The notes: generated by a model from the sequence alone, not told the origin. DNA of 64,000 bases from Candidatus Melainabacteria bacterium (GCA_023250195.1 JAHFBF010000003.1:1-64000), one strand, 5' to 3'; counted from the stretch's first letter, positions 29,733 through 39,753 are shown. A program made the numbers and translations.

Positions 29733-29753
29733 CGTGAAAGTTTTTTGTTCACG
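29733..29753. promoter_or_regulatory. Intergenic hairpin CGTGAA-agttttttg-TTCACG
   Basis: Perfect 6-bp stem between two co-directional genes. Confidence 0.4.
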
Positions 29754-29766
29754 AGATTAATTATTC

Positions 29767-30531
29767 ATGATTACTGTAAGCAGCTACTTGCCAAAAATTA
29801 AAACATGGTATGAACAAAATATAAGTGCGGAAATGCGTGAGCATTGTAAACGTGTTGGAAAAACAGCAAAAACTTATGCTGAATCATTAGATCTGGATCC
29901 TGATGTGGCAAAAGTTGCTGGCTTTGCTCATGACTGTGCAAAAGAATTAGAGCCTACTAGACTAGTAAACCTTGCAAGAGAAAATAACCTTCCTCTTATA
30001 CCTTTGGACTATTTTAAAATTACAGCTTTTCTACATGCCAAGGTTGGGGAAGTTATAGCAAGAGGACAATTTGGCATTGAAGATGCTGATGTCTTAGCTT
30101 CAATACGATGTCATACTTTCGGTGAGCCTCGTATGAGTAAAATCGCAATGGTAGTGTTTGTGGCAGATGATACAGAACCAGCTCGAAAAGAAAAATATGC
30201 AGAACCAGTTAGAAAGGTCTTAGCGGAAGAAGGACTTGAGAAAGCTGTTTTAAAAGCACTTAATATAAAACTTCAGCAGGCAATTGAAAATGGTTGCTTC
30301 ATCCATCCTTCAATGATAGAAACTAGAAATTATTTTGTACGTACCTTGAGCTCTGTAAGCATGGGAACAGTTACTATGGATGAAGAACTTTTAACAAAAA
30401 TGACCAATGGAAATTTTGTAGAAACACTTAATAATCGGCTTAAAAGTGCAGTTAAAGAAGGTCAGGCTACAGATCCTTTATTGGCTGAAGTTAGAAACTA
30501 TGCTCTTAGAATCAAATTTACAGTAAAATAA
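29767..30531 (+). CDS. HD-domain phosphohydrolase (YqeK-like)
   Basis: REHCKRVGKTAKTYAESL, GFAHDCAKEL, LHAKVGEVIA, IRCHTFGEPRMSKIAMVVFVADDTEP. Confidence 0.82.
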   Translation: MITVSSYLPKIKTWYEQNISAEMREHCKRVGKTAKTYAESLDLDPDVAKVAGFAHDCAKELEPTRLVNLARENNLPLIPLDYFKITAFLHAKVGEVIARGQFGIEDADVLASIRCHTFGEPRMSKIAMVVFVADDTEPARKEKYAEPVRKVLAEEGLEKAVLKALNIKLQQAIENGCFIHPSMIETRNYFVRTLSSVSMGTVTMDEELLTKMTNGNFVETLNNRLKSAVKEGQATDPLLAEVRNYALRIKFTVK

Positions 30532-30535
30532 TGAG

Positions 30536-30985
30536 ATGGAAAAATTAATAAAACCACTTGTTCGAATTTGTTCATCATTTCAGGATTTGTCACTTTTAAT
30601 TGTGAGATTGATTTTAGCTTATGGATTTTATGGACCTGCTGTGAAAAAAATAAGCAGTTTTCAAAATGTAGTGATTTGGTTTAAGGATAGTTTACATATC
30701 CCATTTCCCTTCTTAAATGCAGTTTTAGCAGTTGCTACAGAAACGATAGGAGTAATTTTAATTTTCATTGGTCTGATGACCAGATTTATATCTGTTCCTA
30801 TGATGGTAGTAATGGTGGTTGCAATTGCCACAGTTCACTGGTCGAATGGTTTTCATGCTTCAGGTAATGGTTTTGAGATCCCTCTTTACTACATGATTAT
30901 GCTGTTTATCCTTTTAAGCTTTGGACCCGGCAAATTAAGTTTAGACGAAACAATATTTAAAAAATATTTTGGATCTGATAAATAA
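30536..30985 (+). CDS. DoxX family membrane protein
   Basis: LLIVRLILAYGFYGPAVKK...VATETIGVILIFIGLMTRF...GPGKLSLD. Confidence 0.8.
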   Translation: MEKLIKPLVRICSSFQDLSLLIVRLILAYGFYGPAVKKISSFQNVVIWFKDSLHIPFPFLNAVLAVATETIGVILIFIGLMTRFISVPMMVVMVVAIATVHWSNGFHASGNGFEIPLYYMIMLFILLSFGPGKLSLDETIFKKYFGSDK

Positions 30986-30996
30986 AGCACTTTCCT

Positions 30997-31749
30997 TTAT
31001 TTTTTCTTTCGGTCAGGATGCCCATACCAACTTCTTGGACTTGTAGATCCCACTGGATATTTTTCATTAAGCAGTGTTGTAACATCAGTCATAGAACCAT
31101 CTGCAGGGGTCCAGTCCTTAATATCAGGAAAGTCAATCTTGCAATTTTCACATTTTTTACCATCATAAAATCTAATTGGACACCAAAAAGATTCAACATT
31201 CCTTAGCATCTCACCGCCAAATGAATAGATGCTAGTCATCCAGTCGCAGTACAAACACCACACTAAATCATGTCCAACCAGCCCGCTGAATTTTTGACGT
31301 GAGATATTTATCCAGTCACCATCCTTATATTTTGGAAAGTTTAATGTCCAGACAAGCAGCGGGTAAATAAGAATTTGTCCCAAACGAACGCTCAGTAATA
31401 TTGGCAATGCAAGTAAACTAATCAGTAGTCCAAAATGATTGCGAGTAGGACCAACAATTTGATTTAATGTGTGCTTAATAGTTGGACCTTTATAGTTATG
31501 CAGCATTGTATGAATGTTGCAAAAAGAAGAAAGTATAGCCATTTGACCAATAAAACACCCAAGTAATCCATGCCAGCCATATAAACAAAATATTACTATC
31601 CATGGAATCCAGGTAAAAAGCCCTACCATTAAATCAAGTAATGGAGCACGAAGCAGGGCATCACTTTTTCTAGAACTAAAAATAATCAATAAGATTAAAA
31701 TTCCATGAATACTGAAAACACCCAAGGTTACCAAAAGTATCTGATACAT
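30997..31749 (-). CDS. Hypothetical membrane protein with C-terminal Cys cluster
   Basis: 250 aa; N-terminal TM helices, C-terminal VWCLYCDW...FWCPIRFYDGKKCENCKID. Confidence 0.65.
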   Translation of the reverse strand: MYQILLVTLGVFSIHGILILLIIFSSRKSDALLRAPLLDLMVGLFTWIPWIVIFCLYGWHGLLGCFIGQMAILSSFCNIHTMLHNYKGPTIKHTLNQIVGPTRNHFGLLISLLALPILLSVRLGQILIYPLLVWTLNFPKYKDGDWINISRQKFSGLVGHDLVWCLYCDWMTSIYSFGGEMLRNVESFWCPIRFYDGKKCENCKIDFPDIKDWTPADGSMTDVTTLLNEKYPVGSTSPRSWYGHPDRKKK

Positions 31750-31755
31750 TTTTAA

Positions 31756-32145
31756 CTACCTCTTTTTTGTACACCAGAGAACCCACCAAATTAAAACACC
31801 CTGAAAAGGAATTCTTATCCATTGTAAGATTTGATTATTCATAATTCCACCCAGTTGAATATTGTTAACAGCCATATAAATGTTTGCAGGAAGTACAGCT
31901 ATAAGCAAAAGGACAAGACCAGAAGCAGCCAACCGCTGATAACGTAAAGTTAAAAGTCCTATGGCTCCAAAAATTTCAAAAACTCCACTTATATAAACCA
32001 TTGCTTCAGGTTCTGGAATAAATGGTGGAACGATCTGAACAAATTCTTTTGTAGAAACAAAGTGAAGCGTTCCAACTATAGCAAACATTAAAGCTAAAAT
32101 TAAGCGTGCTATATCTTTTTTTGATTTGAAATAATTTAAGTTCAA
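31756..32145 (-). CDS. DoxX-like membrane protein
   Basis: ILALMFAIVGTLHFVSTKEFVQIVPPFIPEPEAMVYISGVFEIFGAIGLL. Confidence 0.8.
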   Translation of the reverse strand: MNLNYFKSKKDIARLILALMFAIVGTLHFVSTKEFVQIVPPFIPEPEAMVYISGVFEIFGAIGLLTLRYQRLAASGLVLLLIAVLPANIYMAVNNIQLGGIMNNQILQWIRIPFQGVLIWWVLWCTKKR

Positions 32146-32180
32146 TTTATTTCTATTATATATTAATCCTACAAAGTAAC

Positions 32181-32513
32181 GTCATTGCGAGGAGCAACAG
32201 CGACTAAGCAATCTCACTAACAAATCACATAAATGATAGCTAGATTGCCACGCCTCAGGGAGTTTATCCTGAGCGCAGCGAATGGATTCGGCTCGCAAGA
32301 GGCTATCTCAAAAGTCCTACTATGAGCTTAACTGATTTTTTCAACATAAGGTCAATTGTCATTCCCATGAAAATGGGAATCCAGATAAGTCCGATATTGT
32401 GTAACCGTCTGGATTCCGGGTCAAGCCCGGAATGACATTTTGTTTTTCAATCAATATTTATGTGACAAAATGCAAACTTACCCTATAAGAGTTTTGAGAT
32501 GAGCTCCAATGAC
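32181..32513. mobile_element. Composite MITE-like dispersed element, copy 2
   Basis: gtcattgcgaggagc...gagctccaatgac; same nested architecture as 3705-4001. Confidence 0.75.
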
Positions 32514-32773
32514 GTGTTAAAAAATATTATTGGGTTACCAAATTTAAATTTTTGGCAGCCAGTGAAACCTGAACCAAAGTTCTCTTAACCAAGTCAATTA
32601 CTAAGCTTCTTGGCTTGTTCTGCTTTAGCTTAATCTTTATTAGATTAAAAATGATTGATTATAGTAGTAATTAAACTTGTAATGATAGAAGACAAAGCAA
32701 ATTTGCCTTGTAGATTATTTTTTTAATTAGTATAATTTACCTAATTAATTACAACAGTTGATTATTTGAAAAT

Positions 32774-35398
32774 ATGGGAACTATGATTATTCCTGTAGGG
32801 CTAACAGCAACAAATTCTGCGGATTTAGTTGTAGGTGATGGTGTTGCAAAAATACAAGATCCCCCTGCGGCAAGATTTTCTGATTCCGGAGCATCATTTT
32901 CCAGTACAGGTATTTTACGTTCACTTGCAGAAAGAACAAAACTTGAATTTCAACAGTCAAAACAAATCATAACTTTTCCAGAATATCTGGATATGGTTTT
33001 AGGAAAACCTGGTTTAATGCTCCGTCCAGTTTCTAAATACACTCTTGATGCTATTGATCATGCTGAAAAAGTATATGGAGAGCCCCCATTTAAAAAAGTA
33101 AGATATTTAGGACGTGATCTTAGAGATTTTGCATTTCTAAAAAAACCATGGCTGCCCAGTGGAATAAGATCAAAAGAAAAATTTTATGGACAGCTGATTT
33201 TTTGGAATGAAGTTTATAGTAAACTTGTAGGATTTTCCTCATTGCCAAGACCAAACAGAGTAATTATGGGGCATGGACCTAACTCATCAGGGAAATCATG
33301 CGGGTTTGATGCTTTTCTTGACAATCTTGAAATATATTCTGAGAGTGATGAAGGTGCGATTTATACATTTGAGATAGCATTTGATGAAGAAATGGCTAAA
33401 TTATCAGAAGAAGGTTCTACGATCGGTTTTGGTAAATCATCTGAGAATGGATTTGGCGGCATGAATTCAAGCAATCCTCTTCTTTCTATAAGATCGTATA
33501 AAAATTCTCCTCCATTTTTCTTGTTTGATAGAGAAGAAAGAAGTCATATACTTAGTGAACTTGATAAAGCAGGCAGATTACCTGAAGACTTTAATAAAGA
33601 TTTTGTTTTGTTATCTAATCTGGATGTTACATCACAAAAGATGTACAGAGCGCTGCTGAAGTTTTATAAAGGAGATATAAGTAAGGTATTTAGTCATGTA
33701 AAGGTGCTTAGAAGACATCTTTCAACTGGTGGAGAAGGATTAATAGTTATACAACCACAGGATCCTCCAACCACGGTAATTAGAGAACTTTCTTCAGAGG
33801 TAGACTGGGGTGATTTGCCACCTCCTATTGCTAATGCCTTGAGAAATGAAGAACTTGTAACTGTTAAAGGAGATTTGGCAGCTGCTAATCATGGAGTAAT
33901 TAACTATGATGATTTAAGAGAACCTCAATTAGATGATTTGCAGTTTTGGTTAAGGTTTGCTGAAAAAGGGAGAACATGTGTTGGAGCTGCTAAACAACAG
34001 GAGTATGTTGGAAATATGGGGAGAATTATTGATGACTTTGATGTTCTACAAATAGCAACTGTAAATGATTCTGTTATAAGAAATTTTGCAAATAGCCGCT
34101 ATCCAGCATGGCAGGGATTTAAAAGAAGAATACATTTTGTTCCGATGGGTTATGAAAGATCTTACGATCAGATTTCTAACTTATTAAAAGAAAAGATTGA
34201 GCAGGCAATTCCACCGGATAGTAAAAGACATATCTCACCTCATACACTTGATATGTTTGCGCTTTGGATTGTTATGACTGCACTTATTCCACCAGGTAAT
34301 TCTGATTATTATGCTTCGCTGCCTGTAAATGAAGAAGCAAAAGAATTTTTACAGAAATGTTTAGTAACAGATAAACAATTTAATTTATTGCATAAGGCAC
34401 TTTTATACCAGGGAGCTGATTTAACAGTTGTAGGTTTTAGCGCTAAAGATGAAAAACTCTTAAGAGATAATGTACCGCATATAACTGATGAATATAATCG
34501 TGGTGTTGGAGAGCGTAAGTTTGGGCTGTATGAAGGCAGTACTGGATATTTACCCAGTGATGCTGAAGTCCTGCTTGCAAGAGCTGTACAAGTAAATCCA
34601 GGTGAATGTTTCTCAGCAATAGAACTTTTAGATACTCTTGAAGCGCAGATAAAACAGGGATTTGATTTTGAGGAAACTAGAAATGAAATAGTTGCATCTC
34701 TGAAAGAAGGTGATAAAGAAAGAAAGCCAAGAGTGGGTCAGACTCAGTACAGTACTAAAATACCTGACTTCCCAGATACTAAAACACTATTTGATCTGGT
34801 TAAAAATTATTGTAAACAGCTTGTTGAACATCAGGTGAAGCTAGCAACAGGAGCCATTAAAACTAAAGAAGATCTAAGAAAGGATATTGAAAAATATCTT
34901 GATCATTTAAGAGTTTCTGCAAGAGTGCCGCAGGTAGAAGGAGGAGTCAAACCAGAACATAGGGGAAGCATGGATCAAGGTATTGGCGCTGATGAAACCT
35001 TTATGAGATTGCAGGAAGAGCAATTTGGAATACAAGGTAAATTTAGAGATGAGAGAGAATTTAGAAGTTATATTTTAGGCAGATATGCTTCTAAGAGTAT
35101 GGAAGGACTTAAGGGAGAAAAACTGGTAGAAGAAGTATTTAGAGATCAGATCCCTGTCATGGAAGCTCGACTAGCTGCTGAGAATACAGATAAGATAAAA
35201 TTCTTTCTTTCTGATTTAAGACAGCTTCTAGAGAGTAATTGGGATATAGATGCAGTTACTTCTAAACAGCCTGATTCAATAAGAAATGAACGTTTAGTTA
35301 AAGGAATTCTTGAATTAGAAAGAATGGGCTACTGTAAGGATTGCATGAAAAAATTAATTATTTTTGCATTTAAAGATAATGTTGCCTGGAGCATGTAA
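32774..35398 (+). CDS. prkA: PrkA-family serine protein kinase / AAA protein
   Basis: HGPNSSGKSCGFDAFLDNLE Walker A; FLLSNLDVTSQKMYRALLKFYKGD; PrkA-like C-terminal ELERMGYCKDCMKKLI. Confidence 0.7.
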   Translation: MGTMIIPVGLTATNSADLVVGDGVAKIQDPPAARFSDSGASFSSTGILRSLAERTKLEFQQSKQIITFPEYLDMVLGKPGLMLRPVSKYTLDAIDHAEKVYGEPPFKKVRYLGRDLRDFAFLKKPWLPSGIRSKEKFYGQLIFWNEVYSKLVGFSSLPRPNRVIMGHGPNSSGKSCGFDAFLDNLEIYSESDEGAIYTFEIAFDEEMAKLSEEGSTIGFGKSSENGFGGMNSSNPLLSIRSYKNSPPFFLFDREERSHILSELDKAGRLPEDFNKDFVLLSNLDVTSQKMYRALLKFYKGDISKVFSHVKVLRRHLSTGGEGLIVIQPQDPPTTVIRELSSEVDWGDLPPPIANALRNEELVTVKGDLAAANHGVINYDDLREPQLDDLQFWLRFAEKGRTCVGAAKQQEYVGNMGRIIDDFDVLQIATVNDSVIRNFANSRYPAWQGFKRRIHFVPMGYERSYDQISNLLKEKIEQAIPPDSKRHISPHTLDMFALWIVMTALIPPGNSDYYASLPVNEEAKEFLQKCLVTDKQFNLLHKALLYQGADLTVVGFSAKDEKLLRDNVPHITDEYNRGVGERKFGLYEGSTGYLPSDAEVLLARAVQVNPGECFSAIELLDTLEAQIKQGFDFEETRNEIVASLKEGDKERKPRVGQTQYSTKIPDFPDTKTLFDLVKNYCKQLVEHQVKLATGAIKTKEDLRKDIEKYLDHLRVSARVPQVEGGVKPEHRGSMDQGIGADETFMRLQEEQFGIQGKFRDEREFRSYILGRYASKSMEGLKGEKLVEEVFRDQIPVMEARLAAENTDKIKFFLSDLRQLLESNWDIDAVTSKQPDSIRNERLVKGILELERMGYCKDCMKKLIIFAFKDNVAWSM

Positions 35399-35450
35399 TT
35401 TTTTTAGGCTTAAAGATTAATTGTTATTGCCTAGCTTATGTAACATTTCT

Positions 35451-35478
35451 GTACAGGTGTTTCAGGAAACGTCTCTAC
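35451..35478. repeat. Degenerate GTAGAGG-type palindrome (gtacaggtgtttcaggaaacgtctctac)
   Basis: Imperfect 13-bp arms, same family as 6639-6670. Confidence 0.5.
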
Positions 35479-35548
35479 GCAGTAAAATTTTGACGATTTA
35501 CTCGGCAAAATTTGTATAATATTCAAGTGACAGACTGTGAGCACATTG

Positions 35549-35588
35549 CAAAGCCCGACAAGCGAAGAATGAGCGAGGAGGGCGGTAG
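35549..35588. repeat. 40-bp dispersed repeat, copy 2
   Basis: caaagcccgacaagcgaagaatgagcgaggagggcggtag, near-identical to 6671-6710. Confidence 0.8.
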
Positions 35589-35627
35589 GTAGAAACAACT
35601 GAACGTTAAAATCTAAGTTATTGAAAT

Positions 35628-36884
35628 ATGAAAATTGCAGTAATTGGTGGTGGTGCAGCAGGGTTGATGGTTATTTCAACCTTGATTGAAAAAAAGATCA
35701 ATGCAGAGATTTATCTATTTGAAAAGAATGATGTCCTTGGTAAAAAGGTTTCAATTAGTGGTGGTGGAAGATGTAATGTGACTACCGGAATTACTGATAA
35801 GAAAGAATTACTCTTAAATTACATAAGAGGCAATAAATTTTTAATTCCAGCATTGTTAGCATTTTCTCCGGAAGAGGTAATGAATTGGTTTCAAGGGAAT
35901 GGAGTTCCTTTAAAGATTGAAAAGGATTTAAGGGTATTCCCAAAATCTGATATTGGCAATGATGTAGTAAATCTTTTTTATAAGATTTTTAAAAAGAGTT
36001 CAAGGGTTAAGCTTCATATTTTAGAAGCAGTGAAAGAACTAAGATTTTTTAATGAACAATTTACAATCGTGACAAATGAAAAGGAGTATGACTTTGATCT
36101 TGTCGTTATTACAAGTGGCGGCAATGCTTATAAACACACAGGTTCTACTGGTGATGGTTATGATTTTGCTAAAGCCTGTGGGCATACTATTACAAGTCTT
36201 GGACCTTCACTAAACAGTTTTGAAGCAGAAGAAGACTGGATTAAAAGATTGTCAGGTTTGAGCTTCCCAAATGCTAAATTAACTTTTACTTTAAACGGGG
36301 GTAAGAAAAAAGAAGTTGTGGGTCCAGTTCTATTTACTCACTTTGGAATTTCCGGACCAGCAGTCTTTGCACTATCTGCTCATTTGGCTTTTTCTGAGAT
36401 ATCAAAACTTTCTCCTATGAAGATAAAACTAAATCCTTCTGCAGTTGATCATTTTGATAGTTATGAAAGAAAGCTAATGGCTTTAATTTTAAACAATGGT
36501 GCCAGGCAAATCATTAACACGCTTTCTGAACTGTTACCAAAAAGCTTTGTTGAAGAATTGTTGACAATGGCTAATGTATCCAAAGATAAAAAATCTGCTG
36601 AAGTGTCAAAAAATGAAAGAAATAGAATCTGTAACTTATTGTCTTCTGGTATCGAGGTAACTTTAATATCCAGAAGAAAAGGAGATGAGTTTGTTACTGC
36701 AGGAGGAGTCTGTCTTTCTGAAGTAAATAATAAAACCATGCAGTCAAAATTAAACTTTAATCTTTATCTTGCCGGTGAGGTTTTAGATATAGATGGACTT
36801 ACAGGTGGATTTAATCTTCAGTCAGCGTGGGCGACTGGTAGATTAGCTGGGATTAATATAGCAAAAAGGATAGGGAGGAATTAA
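35628..36884 (+). CDS. NAD(P)/FAD-dependent oxidoreductase, HI0933/YhiN family
   Basis: IAVIGGGAAGLMV dinucleotide-binding, KKVSISGGGRCNVT, GPVLFTHFGISGPAVF, LAGEVLDIDGLTGGFNLQSAWATGRLAG. Confidence 0.93.
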   Translation: MKIAVIGGGAAGLMVISTLIEKKINAEIYLFEKNDVLGKKVSISGGGRCNVTTGITDKKELLLNYIRGNKFLIPALLAFSPEEVMNWFQGNGVPLKIEKDLRVFPKSDIGNDVVNLFYKIFKKSSRVKLHILEAVKELRFFNEQFTIVTNEKEYDFDLVVITSGGNAYKHTGSTGDGYDFAKACGHTITSLGPSLNSFEAEEDWIKRLSGLSFPNAKLTFTLNGGKKKEVVGPVLFTHFGISGPAVFALSAHLAFSEISKLSPMKIKLNPSAVDHFDSYERKLMALILNNGARQIINTLSELLPKSFVEELLTMANVSKDKKSAEVSKNERNRICNLLSSGIEVTLISRRKGDEFVTAGGVCLSEVNNKTMQSKLNFNLYLAGEVLDIDGLTGGFNLQSAWATGRLAGINIAKRIGRN

Positions 36885-36920
36885 AAAGAAGGGTTTAATT
36901 ATATTGTGAGTAATAAAAAA

Positions 36921-36942
36921 GCCCCTGGTAAGGGGCTTTTTT
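36921..36942. terminator. Bidirectional Rho-independent terminator
   Basis: aaaaaa-gcccctggtaaggggc-ttttttatttt between convergent genes. Confidence 0.9.
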
Positions 36943-36945
36943 ATT

Positions 36946-39438
36946 TTATGGTCCAGGAGGAGGAGTGCTTGGAGGAGGAGTGCTTGGAGGAGGAGTGCTT
37001 GGAGGAGGAGTGCTTGGAGGAGGAGTGCTTGGAGGAGGAGTGCTTGGAGGAGGAGTAGTTGGAGGCGGAGTAGTTGGAGGCGGAGTAGTTGGAGGCGGAG
37101 TCCCGGTTGGCGGAGTACCAGTTGGAGGAGTACCAGTTGGAGGAGTCCCGGTTGGCGGAGTACCAGTTGGAGGAGTACCAGTTGGAGGAGTCCCGGTTGG
37201 AGGAGTACCAGTTGGAGGAGTCCCGGTTGGAGGAGTACCAGTTGGAGGAGTACCAGTTGGAGGAGTACCAGTTGGAGGAGTCCCGGTTGGCGGAGTACCA
37301 GTTGGAGGAGTACCAGTTGGAGGAGTACCAGTTGGAGGAGTACCAGTTGGAGGAGTCCCGGTTGGAGGAGTACCAGTTGGAGGAGTCCCGGTTGGCGGAG
37401 TACCAGTTGGAGGAGTACCAGTTGGAGGAGGGGTAAAACCACCTGGAGGAGGAGTAAATGCTGTTCCACCACCCGTGGTAAATCCAGTTGGAGGAGGAAT
37501 AAATGTAGTTGCTGTTGGAATGATAAATCCTGGAGGGAGAGCAGCACCAACTATTGCAGCTGCACTTGCAGCTGCTTGTATTGCAGTTGTGAAAGTGTTA
37601 TTTCCACCCGGTGAGGAAGAAGTAAATTGAGTAGCAAAAGCTTGAATTGCAAGAGGATTAATTGGAGGAGGTGTACCTGCTGCGCCTGTACCTACAAAAT
37701 TCGCTAAAAATGCTGCACCATTTGTGGCAGCATTAAATGGTTGGAATGGTAAAGCTGTGCCATTGCCAGTTCCTGTTGTTGTTATAACAGCTGTTGCATT
37801 TGCAAGTTGTCCACCTGCTTGTGGGACAACTGAAGTTGCTGGAATCTGTCCTGCAAAAGCTAGTGGTATTACTGAAAGGGCAGGAGAAAAAAAAGCACCA
37901 GCTAATCCTGCTGCTGAAGCAGGAGCTTGTACTATATTTACTGTTGCAAGAGCAGGAGGAAGGAAAGCCCCCTGTTGAGCTGAGATATTTCCAGTTAAGC
38001 CTCCAGCTTGAGCACCAGTAGCAAGTGCACCACCTCCTATAATGACATTGCCTGATAACAGTGGTGGCAGAGCAGTTAAATTTAAAACACTGCCTGGTGG
38101 AGTTGTAGCAGTGTTTCCACGGTTTACAAATTCAGCAAATGTTGTTTCATTAATGTCCAAGACACCATTTGTTATTGTTCCACAATCAAATGGTAGACCA
38201 GCGATTCCAGTAATTGCGTCAATAGTTTCTTGAAGATCCGCTATTGAAATACCAGGTTGGCCTGTTATTGTCACTAGATTTAGATTAGCCACTGTGAACG
38301 GATCTACTAATTGAAGGGTTGCAAATTCTACAGGGTTAGCAAGGTCAACAATAGAAGTACCAATGGCTATAGCATTTCCTACAGTAGCATCGAGAACTAC
38401 ATTGGCAGCTATAGTTGCATCTGGTATAACCGTGTCAAGAACAGTTCCAGTAGCTGCTCCAATTGCGTCTGCTGCTGCTCTTGCTGCATCTTGTGCTGCT
38501 TGAGTTGCAGCTGCTAATGAGTCCGGGTCTGCTGCTATAATTGGTGGTCCAATTAAACCTGCAATATTTCCTTCAAGTCCTGTAAAATTGAAAACACTAG
38601 CAAGATTTCCACTTGTTGCATCTAGAGCTTGTTGGAGTGTTTGTGTTGTAGCAAGAACTGCAGCATCTGATATTGGACCTATTTCTATACTACTATTATT
38701 GTTTGCATCGAATGGAAAAACTCCTGATACAGTACCAAGTAATGGATTGGTTGTTACGATAACAGCAGCGTTAATATTTCCCCCTATTCCTGAAATATCA
38801 AGAGCAGTTAGTTCAATATAAGGGTTAGCAGTTACTGTACCATCTGCTTGTATTGTAATTGTAACTTGTGTAGAAGAAGCTCCTAATGCTGCACCTGTAA
38901 GTGGGTCAATGACGTAAGCTGTAATTAATAAATTTGGGTCAGTAACAGTGTCATCTGCTGCTCCAGTAACAGTTTCATATCTGATCCTTGATTTTATTTT
39001 ATCAGCAGTATCGCCTGAAACAGGAACTTTATAACTAGCAACAACTAAAGTCGGAGGATTATATTGAAACTGACCAGTTATCTTTTTCTTTCCTTTAGTA
39101 GCAGTAATAAGGTATTTTCCTTTTGGAATAAGATTTGCAGGTCCAAGTCTTGCTAAATCAATTTCAAGTTTTCCATCTTCAACTGTTCCTTCAATGTTTA
39201 TGGAACTGCCCTTTTTTAACGTTTTCTTTGATGGCTTGATTGTTACAGTAGTATCTACAGAAGAGTCTAGAATTCTTAATATATTGTTATCCGGGTTTAA
39301 AACACTTCCATTAATTTCTGAATTTTCCAGCTTAAGTCCTACCGGGCCCCTTTTAGCAGCATGTACCGGTAGTACAATTTGCCCTAATAGCAATACTGTA
39401 AATAAAATTGAAAAGATTCTGGTTAATTGCTTGCTCAT
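36946..39438 (-). CDS. Secreted Ala/Pro-rich surface protein with C-terminal TGTPP/TPPPS tandem repeat
   Basis: Signal peptide MSKQLTRIFSILFTVLLLGQIVLPVHAA; long low-complexity body; ~30 pentapeptide repeats at C-terminus. Confidence 0.85.
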   Translation of the reverse strand: MSKQLTRIFSILFTVLLLGQIVLPVHAAKRGPVGLKLENSEINGSVLNPDNNILRILDSSVDTTVTIKPSKKTLKKGSSINIEGTVEDGKLEIDLARLGPANLIPKGKYLITATKGKKKITGQFQYNPPTLVVASYKVPVSGDTADKIKSRIRYETVTGAADDTVTDPNLLITAYVIDPLTGAALGASSTQVTITIQADGTVTANPYIELTALDISGIGGNINAAVIVTTNPLLGTVSGVFPFDANNNSSIEIGPISDAAVLATTQTLQQALDATSGNLASVFNFTGLEGNIAGLIGPPIIAADPDSLAAATQAAQDAARAAADAIGAATGTVLDTVIPDATIAANVVLDATVGNAIAIGTSIVDLANPVEFATLQLVDPFTVANLNLVTITGQPGISIADLQETIDAITGIAGLPFDCGTITNGVLDINETTFAEFVNRGNTATTPPGSVLNLTALPPLLSGNVIIGGGALATGAQAGGLTGNISAQQGAFLPPALATVNIVQAPASAAGLAGAFFSPALSVIPLAFAGQIPATSVVPQAGGQLANATAVITTTGTGNGTALPFQPFNAATNGAAFLANFVGTGAAGTPPPINPLAIQAFATQFTSSSPGGNNTFTTAIQAAASAAAIVGAALPPGFIIPTATTFIPPPTGFTTGGGTAFTPPPGGFTPPPTGTPPTGTPPTGTPPTGTPPTGTPPTGTPPTGTPPTGTPPTGTPPTGTPPTGTPPTGTPPTGTPPTGTPPTGTPPTGTPPTGTPPTGTPPTGTPPTGTPPTGTPPTGTPPPTTPPPTTPPPTTPPPSTPPPSTPPPSTPPPSTPPPSTPPPSTPPPGP
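36955..37433. repeat. 15-bp-period minisatellite (VNTR) in coding sequence
   Basis: Tandem units ggagtaccagttgga / ggagtcccggttggM and ggaggaggagtgctt. Confidence 0.95.
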
Positions 39439-39753
39439 GTCTAAATTCTCCTGCCTTTTTTTTAAATTACATTAATCCACGTAGTCTTTAAATACCCACC
39501 TCTAGGATTTATGGACTATGGGTTGCCCTGAAAATGGTTAATTTTTTTCGAGGGGTTTTTTATGCTGAAAAAGTTGGATTTTAAGTGGCAGCTATATTAG
39601 GAAAGATTTATAATAATTTATTTTTTTTATGAATATCCCTAATCAGGGGGTTACCTAACTAAATTTATTATTTGAAGTAAATGAAATTTATAACAGATTT
39701 AGTTTGTCGAAAAAATAAAAAGGAAGTGTAATATAGTAACCCTCCAAAGGAAC

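Noticed and set aside
36955-37433. CRISPR-like array
   Set aside because: Uninterrupted 15-bp tandem coding repeats with no spacers.
36965-37630. 221-aa plus ORF (VPVGG repeats) and the 115-aa plus and 235-aa minus ORFs in the same area
   Set aside because: Off-frame or antisense readings of the 15-bp minisatellite; the signal-peptide-bearing 830-aa minus ORF explains the region.
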